Shown piece after piece: positions 32,279 to 42,266 of a stretch of DNA of 64,000 nucleotides (the first letter of the stretch is position 1; every line of letters starts with the position of its first letter). The DNA is from Arthrinium phaeospermum (lineage: Eukaryota > Ascomycota > Sordariomycetes > Amphisphaeriales > Apiosporaceae). The position numbers and the translations under genes were made by a program. Location of the stretch: assembly GCA_006503535.1 (NCBI GenBank), contig QYRS01000007.1:2728001-2792000 (forward strand), given 5' to 3'. The notes beneath the pieces are model-generated. The model saw nothing but the letters and a program-made list of their open reading frames with translations. It searched no databases and had not been told where the DNA came from.

Positions 32279-32976
32279 CGGAAGGGTCTCTTTTTTTTGT
32301 GTGTTGTAACTTTTGAGAAAGCCTGAGACCAACTTCCCGATTGAATGATTTGTGTACGGTACGGAGTTATTGGACGGACAAACGGTGCATAGCGAAATAG
32401 GACATGGATGGTTGTAAATATACACCAATTGTAATCACCACCTAGAATCACGACAATGAATCTCATGCTCGTGTTCTCTTCTTTGTTTGAGATATTCTTG
32501 CTCCTAGTTTGTCGTGTTTTTGTTGCTTCATTGCTTACACTGTACCTACCTAGTTATCACATTCACAGCAAGCCTCGCCTACGATCCGATCGTCTGCCTG
32601 CTAGGTATGCAGGTCAATGAAAACCAAACATTGCACTTCATCTGGATAGTTCTTCTACTGACGCGACGTCTTACATGCTATTAAACTAAACCACGACCTT
32701 TCTCTTCATACCAAACAAGAGCTTCCTTTCCTCAAAAACCAACGACAGTTTCCTGCATGCGACTGTCGTCATGTGACTTTGATTACGTAACCCAGTAGAG
32801 CTCCACCCTGGAGCCGACCCGCGGGCGCTCGCTTGGAGAGAGCTTCGCTTCAATTGAAACTGGCAACCGGGCGACGAACCACTCCGAGCTCCCAATTTTC
32901 GTCAATTGAACGTCGACCACCACGCCCAAAGCGTATATCCGAAGTCTCGCCCCCCGAGGTTCCAATTACCGTCATC
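32279..32976. other. Spacer FCP1 / GRIM-19
   Basis: 3' flank of FCP1 and promoter of the complex I gene. No ORF or RNA gene is supported. GAAG- and CT-rich sequence precedes the ATG at 32977. Confidence 0.5.
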
Positions 32977-33974
32977 ATGCCTCAAGATATGCCCCCCGTC
33001 GGGGGCTACGGCCCGGTTCAGTACAAGGTGGGTGATTCCTCTCTCTTTTCCTCGGCTCTTCCTGCGTGGATGGACGGCATTGGCGGCGGCAGTGGGCAAC
33101 GACGACAATACAGCGGAGGGAGGAGGAACGAAATGGGGCGACTCGATTACTCGATTTTGGAAGCAGGACGTTGCGATTTCATCTGGGCCGACTCCGAGGA
33201 ACGGGTGCTTGGCGGCAATTGGGGTGCTATCGCCGACAAGGAAACCGAGACGAACCGGAATATCCTTGCGGCACCCATGCGAAAATGACGCTCGATTTCT
33301 GGTACGGACAGCAGCGGCGAACTCGCAGGTTTTCTAAGACGAACCAGCCAACCGAAGGCCGAACAAGACGAAAAGATGGATTTCTGAAACCGATGCTACG
33401 GGGGAACGGGGAGATGGAGCGCGGAATGTGCAAATGCTGCAAGAGAGACTTGAAGAAGATGAAGAACAAGAAGCTGACGATTGCTATTTTCTACCGCAGC
33501 GAAACCTCCCGGCGCCTGGCTTCAAGCCCGCCGCTCTGGTCCTCGGCATGGGCGCCGTCTGCGTCTGGGGTTTCTGGAAGCTGGGACAGGGTATCCGCGA
33601 GCAAAAGTACATCTCCTTCTGCTACCCCCGGGCGAAGCCATTTGGCATCGTTTCTCTCTGCCCTGCGTGCTGACCGAAGACGAAAACAGCGAGCTGGCCC
33701 GCGAGAAGATGTGGTCCCGCATCCACCTGATCCCCCTCCTCCAGGCCGAGGAGGACCGCGACCTGGCGCGCCGACACATGGCCGACCAGGCCCGCGAGAA
33801 GCAGCTGACGGGCGACAACTTCAAGGTCTACAACAGCGACAGGTTCGTCCCCTCTTTCTTTTCTTCCGTTGTTATCTTGGGAGAGGAGGGCTTTCGGAAA
33901 ACTAACTTTGCTGCCCCCCTTGCAGATTCGTGCGCCCGACGTACGCCGTCACCCCCGCCAACACCACGAAATAG
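32977..33974 (+). CDS. NADH:ubiquinone oxidoreductase subunit GRIM-19 / NDUFA13 (119 aa)
   Basis: Four exons: 32977-33027, 33500-33606, 33690-33842 and 33926-33974. The phases (0, 2, 2) fit and give 119 residues. The product reads MPQDMPPVGGYGPVQYK, then RNLPAPGFKPAALVLGMGA, a single membrane helix (VCVWGFWKLGQGI), REQNELAREKMWSRIHLIPL, a charged helix, and an end in TYAVTPANTTK. This is the standard accessory subunit of mitochondrial complex I, with its one TM helix in the inner membrane. Intron 1 is 472 nt, much longer than the others (83 nt each). Intron 3 uses the weak donor GTTCGT. No open frame covers the gene contiguously, so it would be missed without splice modelling. Confidence 0.92.
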
Positions 33975-34966
33975 AGTACAGAAACTACGTGTGGCGAAGC
34001 GGCGTGGTTGGGAAGCCGGTAGCTTCTCTCGGGAGACAGAGAAGTAGAAGCAGCCAAGTGGGAACGAGAAGGTCCTTGTACATATACCTAGACGAAAAAA
34101 GCCAATACGACGCTGTTCCTTTTCTTGTGGTCGACAATGATAGCCCGTGTTCATCTGCCCGTTGAAAGGTGCTCACCCAGCTGCTGGATTTTCTGACGGC
34201 AGCTTCTTCGGAAGTGTGCCTGAGCTGCAAGTTCAGCGGTAGCCAGTCCTTAAGTTATGTGGGTTTACCGGTGATGGGCTTGAAACTACCTAACTTTCGA
34301 CCGATTGCTGCACTGGGGATTCGCACACGGCTTAGAGCTATTCCCGGCAGGACGCAGTCATTCTGACAGCCAGGATCGCCGAACAGAGACAGCCCTTGGG
34401 GATCAAGTTGTACCCCACACCAGCAACCTTACCATCAATTTGTTTTAAGTAAACTCATGGCAACCAACGACCGCAATATGATCAACGTTCGTTTGGGAAT
34501 GCATCCCGCAAATGATGAGATTGCTTCTAATCCAATAAATCCAACGCTCATGCACCATCCTCAAGTCCCTCTGACTATGCAAGAAATTCATCGCGAAAAC
34601 GCCTTTCCTCTCTCTCCGTTCCTCTCATATGAACCGGGGTAGCTCGAGCCCAGACCGTCAATCATGAGAGATGCTGATGACACCCCCTTTCGCTTGCTTG
34701 TCTTCTATTTTCCCTGCCACATTAAATCGAGCCACCGTCTCTCTTGCCCAAGGATCCTCTCCATAAGTAGATTTGGGGTATCTTTTTAACTCATTACAAG
34801 ACATATCAATATACATACACGGACATAAGAACGTCGTCCCTTTGCTCTATTTACAAGTACATCCCCGCCTCTCGTCGCGCGCTCTCTTTCTCTCTTGAAG
34901 TATTGGTTTTCTTCTTCCTTGAGAAGATATGTGTAAGTGTGTATGGTGTGCAGCCAGCCTCCTTCC
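33975..34966. other. Convergent intergenic region
   Basis: About 1 kb between the GRIM-19 stop and the stop of the minus-strand gene that follows. Small open frames only. No recognised feature. Confidence 0.5.
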
Positions 34967-36434
34967 TCACTCGAACAGGGTCAAAGTCAAATCCCCCTCA
35001 ATCTTGGCCTTGAGCTCGACCTCGATGTCGAGGTTGAGGTCCAGCCGGACCGTCAGCCGCGAGTTGTCGCCCTTGGCCGACGACGAGGTCACCCCCGCCG
35101 TCGGCGTGGCGGGCGCCGTGATGGCCGAGGGCGGCGACGTCGACGGCATCGGCGCCACCACCCCCAGGGGCTGCCCCGTCGGCGTCGAGGAGCTCTTGCC
35201 GCCCTTCTTGGAGGAGGGCTTCTTGATGGGGCCAGGGCCTTGGAGGAGGTGACGGTCGGGAGGGCCGAGGCGGATGTGGAGGGTTTGAGGGGCGGGGCCT
35301 CGACGAGGGTCGTCTTGCCCTTGGTGGCTTTGGGTCGGGTGGCGGTGCTTTTGCTCTTCTCAAGCGTCGGGGAGGGTTGGGAGGAGGAGGAGGAGGGTAT
35401 GGACGATAATCTGGATAGGGTGGTAGTGAAGTGGCCGAGGAGGCGGCCGAGGAGGAGGCGGATGATGGTAAGGGTGATGGTGATGATGCCGTTGGCTTGC
35501 GCCGCCGCGGCTTTGCTGATGATTCTTCTTCGGACGTCGCAGGAACAGAGGCCTGTCGCCGCGGCGGTGCCGGCTCCTGCTGCTCGGCCGTAGACCTCCG
35601 CTTGGGTTTCGGGGCCGCCGCTGCTGGGTTGGGTTGAAAGTAGTCGTCGTCCTGTTGTTGTTCGGGTTCCTTGATGGAAGGGGTCTTCATCTTCAAAGGC
35701 TGGCCCTCCTGGATATTCGAGAGGGTCTTCTGCGTCCGCCGCCGCCTCGGCACTCTCGCCGCGGCGGGCACGTCATCTTCCGAGTCGAGGTCCGAGTTCT
35801 CGTCGCTGTCTTCTTCCGGCGGCTCAGGTATCGTCCTGGGCGTACGACGGCTACTGCTCCGCCGGGTCAATCTGCTGTTGCTGGCCTCTTCTTGCTCGTC
35901 CCTGTCCTTCATGAGGTGGAAGCTCTTCATTCGCTTGCCCATGCCGGGCTTGGGTGGTGGTGGAGGGTAGGACATGGGCCTCCGGGTAGTGGTGTGGTCC
36001 TCGGGACTGGGCTTCCTGTCTCCTCCTCCCGACTTGACGCCCGTATATCTCTTCGGGCGATCTTGGGATCCCGACCTCGACCCCGATCTCGAGTCGGGGT
36101 CCTCCTCATCATCATAGTAGCTTCCACCCGGCGACAGCGTCCTCGCGTCCTCGTCCTCCTGCCACGAAGAGTCCCTTCGGTGGCCGGCCATCATAGATTT
36201 CCTTTTGAGATTCTGCTTTTGTTGGGGGTCCAGCAGCAGGGCAGAGTCGCTCTTGCGCCGGCTGTCCTCTGCGGCCTCTTTGGCCTCGTCCTCGTCAATG
36301 TCGAGGAATGACGTCTGGTGTAGGGGCAATGACTCGTCGACGGCCACGGGGCTCCAGATGTACGAGTCTTGCCACAGCGGTCGCAGGGATCCGTACTTTT
36401 CCGGATCGAGCCAGATCTGAAGACCCTCGCTCAT
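34967..36434 (-). CDS. Unrecognised Pro/Ser-rich charged protein, frame broken twice
   Basis: Starts at the ATG at 36434 (MSEGLQIWLDPEKYGSLRPL); the open frame runs only three codons further upstream, to a TTG. The N-terminal about 45 residues look structured (Trp/Tyr-rich). The rest is disordered: Asp/Glu, Arg-Ser, Pro and Lys stretches. The frame used at the start runs on to 34998 but turns into Pro/Arg/Gly/Ala-rich nonsense after about 35420. A second frame then gives sensible sequence (TLEKSKSTATRPKATKGKTT, about 35200-35390). A third gives KKPSSKKGGKSSS and ends LDLNLDIEVELKAKIEGDL, with the stop at 34967. Each switch is explained by one missing base, and no suitable GT-AG intron is visible. 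The last segment looks like a conserved beta-strand motif. Function unknown. Confidence 0.65.
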
Positions 36435-36482
36435 TATGGGCAAACAACATCGCGAGCTGCCCGGGCAAGGGGTACGGGGCCT

Positions 36483-36490
36483 CTATATAG
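36483..36490 (-). promoter_or_regulatory. TATA-like element of the 36-kb gene
   Basis: The palindromic CTATATAG lies about 50 nt upstream of the ATG at 36434. This is close, so a short leader would be implied. Confidence 0.35.
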
Positions 36491-38439
36491 GTAGTACCAA
36501 CCCAAGGGTCCTTCCTCGGATTTGTATTAAACACTAGTGTGTCAATAAATTATTCCGTCAAACCGGATTGTAAGCCAAAACGCTGGCCAACTTAATATCA
36601 TGCGGTGAATATAGGTAGGTAACGAAAAGTAGGCGGCAGGCGGGCGAAAGAGACTAAACAACTAGATGGGACAAGCGAGTGGGTAATTCCGAGATGCCAT
36701 CAAAGGAAACAGAGAGCGAAGGCGTGAGGGCGAACCAGGGAAAGCAGGCTCAGGGCTGGCGAAGGTAAGGTTTGGTTTAGTTTGGGGGAGGTGATTTGGT
36801 GGTCTAGTCAGGGAAGCCGGCGATGCGTGCGATGCTGCATTAGATTGCTAGATGCTAGATGCTAGTTGGGATGAAAAGAGTCAAGCCTGAGGGACGAGAA
36901 GGGGGGGCACGCCGGTTTGGGGGCCGGTTTGCTAAGTAAAATGCAACAATGCAAACCACACGATGGCAACACAAGGCCAGCAATTCCCCGACAGATTGGA
37001 CTGCGACCCTACCTAACTAAATGTCAATGTTCACAGAAAACCCACCCCTATTATTTTTCTATTCTCGAACACCATCTTTTTGCACGTGTGTCCCTGGGGG
37101 TATTTTTGGGGGGCGCAGGCGGAAAGAGAGGCAAAGAGAGGCAGGAAGAGGGAAGATCGTAACGTGATGCCGTCGGCTGCAGACGTCATCCTCCGTGTCG
37201 CACGCAGGCCCGATGGGGTTTTGTCGCTTGCCAATTGCTTCGCTGGTCACTGCCGATGTAACGGCAGCGGACCGGGGTCTGTTTCTCCCAGGCCTATTCT
37301 TGGGTTTCCAACCAGGTTTTTTTAAGCTTCGCCAGTCCCGCAGGAAATGCCCGTAGGCGGCGGTAGCGAGTGCCGAATTGGGTGAGGACCCTCCGTGCAT
37401 CGTCAACTCAATTGCCCTCTCCCTGCCCTGCCTCGTATCGGCGGCTCCGCCTAAGATCTGGGACCATCTGGCATCTGACCTGCTCTGGCTTGCAGGCTTG
37501 CTGGTTCGCCGGAATAATAAAAAGAGGCACCACGCGCCGACACAAACGGCGCACCGGGTCCTTTTTCGCCAGGTGTCCCCTGTCTCACGTTGGGCTTGTC
37601 GGCCGTTTGGTGGTCGTTCCTGTCATGAGCCGATCAAAAAGTTGGAAGCAATCGTGGGTATCCTGCCCAACCCGTGCAAAGATCAGGGTCGTGGCAATGC
37701 ACAGCGTTCCACCGCTAAGCCAACTCCCCGCGCGCCAGGCCCAATGGCCCACCCGCAGTGCCTGCCAGCAGCATCTTTAGCACTCTCGCTCTTGCCTTTA
37801 GCCGAGCCTAGGTCAATCCGGCCGAGAGTCCAGCCCAATCGCAGTCCACAACCACAACGACGACAAAAAAAAGTTCGATCAATACTTTGCGCCTGGCAAC
37901 CTGCAAACCTGAATTTGGTCAAATGGGCGGTTGAATTCGGCATCTTCATGCTTAGCACTCTGGCGCTATCGAGCCGACAGCTAGCCCACCAACGGTGATG
38001 TCTGCATTGGGCGACAGGGCGGCAACAGCATCTTCTACCTGGACAGGCATATCCCATGTTGTTGTTGGCATTGTGGTAACCTCAGGCCGAGCGCTTACCG
38101 ACGGGAGTGCGAGCAAGCAACAAGCTGCAACGGAGATGGAGATGCCCCTTCAGGATGGTGCTTGCTGCTGCTAGCAAATCTATCTTGGTCGGTCGGTCAA
38201 TTGTCGACAAGAGGGAGGCTGTGTTGTTGTTACCGCCTGCATCTATCTGACAGTGCATACGTACAACGGCCGCGCAAAAACAAGTTCTCGGGGCCAAATC
38301 GTGCATTTGTGCCGATGATGAAACTGCAAGGACGCGTTATCGAAACACCGCCAACCATTGCCGATCTCCGCTCTCCACACACACACACAATCGCAGTTCC
38401 GTCCCTCTTTCCAGGGTCTTCTGCATATGCCAGAACATA

Positions 38440-38475
<36 letters not shown>

Positions 38476-38559
38476 ATGGTACTTTTCCTGGCAATTGGAT
38501 AGGTACGGCCTGTTGTCCGGCCCTTTTACCCCCTTTCCCTGTTTCTTTCTCGACGTTTT
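36491..38559. other. Gene-poor region of about 2 kb
   Basis: Promoter side of the 36-kb gene and 3' flank of the NmrA-like gene. It contains a small gatgctag repeat (about 36847-36864) and a poly-C run listed separately. The 206-codon open frame at 37378-37998 opens with TTG and has no domain, so I do not call it. Confidence 0.5.
38442..38473. repeat. Homopolymer of 32 C residues
   Basis: A pure C run lies about 87 nt beyond the stop codon of the NmrA-like gene. In that gene's transcript it would be G32 in the 3' UTR, able to form G-quadruplexes. The exact length is unlikely to be accurate in any assembly. Confidence 0.85.
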
Positions 38560-39549
38560 CTAGAACATCTGACCCTTGACCGCCTCGACCGCCTCCTCAA
38601 ACCCGACCAGCTTCCCCTCGATGCCCAGCTCCGCCAAGCTCAGGGTCCTGTCGGGCGCGAACCGATGCCAGTCGGGGTAGACCTCGCTCCACCGGAGCTG
38701 GGCCGCCATCTCGGTGCCGAAGTCGCCGTACAGCCGCGCGGCGTGCGCGTCCGACATTTCGGCGTACGCGACCCTTTTGGTATTGCCCGTCAGTCTCGTC
38801 ACGACGTCGGCGACTTCGCTGATGGGCCGGTAGTCGGTGATGCAGATGGCGATCTTGCCATGGCCCGTCTTGGATGGCCCCGCCTTCAGGACCGCCTCGA
38901 CCAGGATCCCCGCGTTGACTTCTAGGTTGCCCGCTATGGGCAGCATGGCGTCGGGCTTGCTGGGCAGCGGCAGTAAGTAACCCCCGTTGCTGCCGGGGAT
39001 GGGCACCGGCCGCATCAGCGTCGCGAGGTTGCTCGTGTACCACCCGGGCCAGAACTCGGTCGTCTTGGCCCAGAGGTCCGGGAGGGTGTCGCGGATCCAG
39101 TCGACGGCCTTCTGCTTGTAGTCGTAGTGCGGCACGGGGAATTTGCCGTCGGACATCTTGGCGCACGCGGGCAGCGTGCTGAGCACCACGTGCTTGAGGG
39201 AAGGCGTCTTGGCCGCGGCGTTGGCCACGGCCTGGAACTGTGCCACCTCCTCGTCGCCCGCGCCGTCGCGGCCCAGCTTCGCGATGGACGGCCAGTACGC
39301 CGTCACCACGAACAGGGCCTCGACGCCCTCGAGCGCGGGGCCCAGCGTCGCGGCGTCGTTGACGTCGGCCAGGACCACCTCGGCGCCCTTGGCCAGCAGG
39401 GCGGCGGCGGCGTCGCCGTCCGGGTTGCGCGTCAGGGCCCGGACTTTCCAGGTGGCGGGGTCGGCGAGGAGGCGGTTCGCGACGGAGCCGCCTTGGGCGC
39501 CGGTCGCGCCCAGGACTGCGACTAGGGCATGTTGTCTGTCTTGTGTCAC
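38560..39549 (-). CDS. NmrA-like NAD(P)-binding protein (about 325 aa), start region damaged
   Basis: A Rossmann-fold protein of the NmrA/HSCARG type. The dinucleotide loop is VLGATGAQGGSVANRLL. NmrA-like helices and strands follow (VRALTRNPDG, VVLADVNDAATL, LFVVTAYW, HVVLSTLPA, ITDYRPISEVADVV). These atypical short-chain dehydrogenase relatives usually sense NAD(P) redox state rather than catalyse. In Aspergillus, NmrA restrains the GATA factor AreA in nitrogen control. The open frame begins with GTG right after a stop codon. The only ATG downstream of the TATA element is at 39530, one base out of frame (ATG CCC TAG). A single missing C in that CCC run would make a normal start. It is read away from the aldolase/transporter/regulator genes. 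Confidence 0.85.
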   Translation of the reverse strand: MTQDRQHALVAVLGATGAQGGSVANRLLADPATWKVRALTRNPDGDAAAALLAKGAEVVLADVNDAATLGPALEGVEALFVVTAYWPSIAKLGRDGAGDEEVAQFQAVANAAAKTPSLKHVVLSTLPACAKMSDGKFPVPHYDYKQKAVDWIRDTLPDLWAKTTEFWPGWYTSNLATLMRPVPIPGSNGGYLLPLPSKPDAMLPIAGNLEVNAGILVEAVLKAGPSKTGHGKIAICITDYRPISEVADVVTRLTGNTKRVAYAEMSDAHAARLYGDFGTEMAAQLRWSEVYPDWHRFAPDRTLSLAELGIEGKLVGFEEAVEAVKGQMF

Positions 39550-39686
39550 TCACAAAGGAAGAATATGAATGTTTAAAATGCGATGAATGTTCTGAATGTG
39601 TTTAATGGTAAGTATCTGTATTTTGTTTGACGATATCTGAAAATGGTCTTCGGGCGTCGCGGAGGAGAAGGGGAGATGAGGAGGGG

Positions 39687-39696
39687 CCTTATATCT
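39687..39696 (-). promoter_or_regulatory. TATA box candidate for the NmrA-like gene
   Basis: Minus-strand AGATATAAGG lies about 157 nt upstream of the only ATG (39530) near the start of the conserved sequence. No other ATG lies between the two on that strand. Confidence 0.5.
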
Positions 39697-40521
39697 AGCC
39701 CGCTCACTAACCCACCGCAATACCCATTGAACTAATGCTAGGTAGCCAGTCGCAACCTAATTATCACCACATTCGACCAAAAGGAAGTCCATCTGCCCAT
39801 CCTGCCCCAGTTTTGTCCCCCGCCCTCCGCGGTTTGGGATCCGTGTGGTGTGATGTAACGACCCGGGTGGCGGGAACACCGCCGTCTCATTGGACAGAGC
39901 CTTTCAATCCAGGCATTCAGCGTTCCAGTCGGCCGGTGCTGCCGTTTGCCTACCTGGTTTGATCCAGGCTACATTTTCGCGAACTCGAATGCGACGTGAC
40001 CCTTTTCACTGCTTTTAGGTGCTGCAGAGATGTGATCTCATTGTCCACGACGAACATCTCGTTCGGGTTTCACAGTTGGCTGATGTTTGTGACGGGGGCG
40101 TCGTTGGCCCCGCCTTCTCGCAATGCATGGCCCGTGACACAACGTCGATCGATTACGATGTGAATTGCTTGGTGACACCAACCTACATGAGCCTCATTCT
40201 GCGACATTCATGGGATCTATTGCAATTGTGTAACGCGGCACTTTCGAAGAATCTCGCTCTTTGCCTTGGCCCCTCCGTATCGACAAGACTCCAAGTCCAG
40301 TGATGATAAGCAAATCCTGAATGTAGCGCATTCGGCTACCAGATCGACCAACTACGACATCGTTTGCCATGTCATGTCAATGCGAGGCCGGCAGTTGAAC
40401 GCAGTTCGATTCGCTATTCCTAATAGATGTTCACAATCATGGCTATCAATGTCTATCGTCATACCACTGTATACTGTACACACACTCCCAGTCTCTCCAT
40501 CTCCCAATGCCCGTCTCTCTA
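39697..40521. other. Intergenic region upstream of the NmrA-like gene
   Basis: Upstream flank of NmrA-like and 3' flank of the aldolase-like gene, both on the minus strand. No ORF or RNA gene that I can support. Confidence 0.5.
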
Positions 40522-41457
40522 TCATGCCACCCGCGCCAAGCTCGCCGACTGGATCGCCGCATGGATCTCCTCCTCGGCCCCGTCGGGCAGGGGCAGCAGC
40601 GGCGACCTCACGGTGGCGTGCTCGAGGATGCCGCGGGCGACGAGGGCGTGCTTGAGCGCGACGGTGCCCTCCATGTGCGAGCCCCGGTGGTAGACACTCT
40701 TGGTCAAGGGCAGCAGCTGGTCGTGCACGGCGCGGGCCTTCGCGTAGTCGCGCTGCTTCCCCGCCTCGATCATGCACAGCAGCGGCTCCGGCGCGATGTT
40801 GCCGTACCCGACCAGCATGCCGTCGACGTCGAAGCACGTGTGCAGCAGGTACTCGTCGTGGCAGGTCAGGACGGCCAGGTCGGGCCGCTCGCGGCGGATG
40901 ACGGGGATCTCGGTGTCCCAGCGCCGCATGTTGCGGACGCCGTTCTTCATGGCGACGACGCCCGGCTGCGCCGCGATGTCCAGCAGCGTCTGCAGGCTGT
41001 AGGTGGCCTTGGTGTCGTCCGGGTACTGGAACAGGATGAGCGGCAGCTGGCTGACCTCGTGCACGACCCGGTACCGGTCCTGCGGCGCGCCCGGCTGGTA
41101 CCCGAAGCGCAGCCAGCCGTGCGAGGGGTAGAGGAGCCCCGCCTGGGCGCCGGCCTCGCGGGCGCGCTGGGCTTCCTGGGCGGCGACCTCGGTGCCCTCG
41201 CCCGTGATGCCGGCGATGATGGGGAGCTTGTTGTCGACCGATTTCACAAAGGCCCGGATCACGCCCAGCTGCTCCTCCTGGGTCAGGAAGGTGCCCTCGC
41301 CGGCGTGGCCCAGGACCACGAGACCCTTGACGCCGTCGATGCTGCCTAGCCAGGACCCCAGGCGCTGGATCGCGGCGTAGTCTACCTTGCCGTCTTTGGT
41401 GAAGGGGGTGACAGGGGCTGGGACAAGTCCGCGGAGGTCGAGGGGTTGGACAGCCAT
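40522..41457 (-). CDS. DHDPS/KDG-aldolase family enzyme (311 aa)
   Basis: Intronless. The start is the ATG at 41457 (MAVQPLDLRGLVPAPVTPFT), and upstream in-frame sequence looks like leader. It is a TIM-barrel class I aldolase of the DapA/N-acetylneuraminate lyase family. Visible marks are VPAPVTPFTKDGKVDY, the carboxylate-binding loop GHAGEGTFLT (in place of GTTGE), a Tyr (about 145, FQYPDD) that could relay protons, and the Schiff-base Lys (about 171, VVAMKNG). Members cleave or form 2-keto acids. Fungal examples include 2-keto-3-deoxy-L-galactonate aldolase of pectin-sugar catabolism. It is divergent from the anion symporter at 42267, which suggests a shared pathway. The substrate cannot be fixed from sequence. 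Confidence 0.87.
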   Translation of the reverse strand: MAVQPLDLRGLVPAPVTPFTKDGKVDYAAIQRLGSWLGSIDGVKGLVVLGHAGEGTFLTQEEQLGVIRAFVKSVDNKLPIIAGITGEGTEVAAQEAQRAREAGAQAGLLYPSHGWLRFGYQPGAPQDRYRVVHEVSQLPLILFQYPDDTKATYSLQTLLDIAAQPGVVAMKNGVRNMRRWDTEIPVIRRERPDLAVLTCHDEYLLHTCFDVDGMLVGYGNIAPEPLLCMIEAGKQRDYAKARAVHDQLLPLTKSVYHRGSHMEGTVALKHALVARGILEHATVRSPLLPLPDGAEEEIHAAIQSASLARVA

Positions 41458-42266
41458 GGTATGTGTCTGACGGTTTGATCTCGAGGTAAAGTTGTAAAAA
41501 GGTTGAAAAATGTGTGAGTTTGGAATGCTTTTCAAGGTGAGTCTTGTTGGGTTCAAGTGATGTGGTTGAGGAACAAGTCGTGATATCGGAGGCGTCGATA
41601 TTGAAACCCTTTATACCCAAAGAAATTTACCATACGAATCCGTCTCGCGACTTCGCAAGTCGCGAGATTGGTGACGAGGTTTCTCGCATGCGCCGCATGT
41701 TCCCCCGGATTCCCCGCCTACCTGGGGAGCCAAGCTTGGGTTGCGGAAGCTGGACGACGGCTCAGGTGCGGCAGCTGACCGGAATTGCCCACTGGACCAG
41801 AATGTTTTCCCGAGACCCCTCATACAGCCAAGAGTGGTGAAAGTGCTGGTCTTCAGACTAAACTTCAATCATACGTAAAACAGCGGAAGTTGACGGCGAT
41901 AACAGAGGGGTCCGATGTTTCCGGCTTTTCCGACATAATTATCCGCACCATAGCTCTCGGAAACGCTCCGCAAGACTAGCTCGCCAAACCTCGACTCCAT
42001 GTCTGGCTTTGGGTCCCTCCAACTTCCCCAGGATCCTGCAGGGGGCGGAGCTGCTACCCCAGACTTTTACCCCGGCCTTTTGGTTGCGCCGTCGGTCTTG
42101 TTTACACCGCGGTGGCTTTGTTGGTGTCATACGGAGAGCCTGGGTAAATAGAAGGGCCACTTCTGACTGAAGAGAGGTCATTCAGCTATTGGAGAGTCTG
42201 TAAAAATATTTTGGCAATTTTTACTGCTTCTTTCCTCGCCCTGTCATACCGTGTTTACCCAGCACA
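41458..42266. promoter_or_regulatory. Divergent promoter region (aldolase-like / MFS symporter)
   Basis: This 809-bp spacer separates the two divergent starts. It contains a perfect 25-nt palindrome (listed separately) about 186 bp from the aldolase start. This is the natural place for co-regulation by the adjacent Zn2Cys6 factor. Confidence 0.5.
41643..41667. promoter_or_regulatory. Perfect 11-bp inverted repeat with 3-nt centre
   Basis: Arms TCTCGCGACTT and AAGTCGCGAGA are separated by CGC. A perfect 22-base match within a promoter is unlikely by chance. It could be a binding site for a dimeric regulator. It lacks classical CGG/CCG half sites, so the local Zn2Cys6 protein is not an obvious fit. 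Confidence 0.55.

Noticed and set aside
33066..33905. 279-codon open frame through GRIM-19 introns and exons
   Set aside because: Splicing gives a full, conserved complex I subunit in another frame. The long frame is fortuitous.
37378..37998. 206-codon open frame in the gap before the NmrA-like gene
   Set aside because: It begins with TTG, lacks any family pattern and has low-complexity composition.
40390..40420. AGTTCGATTCGC as a possible tRNA B-box
   Set aside because: The flanks do not pair and no anticodon arm is found upstream.
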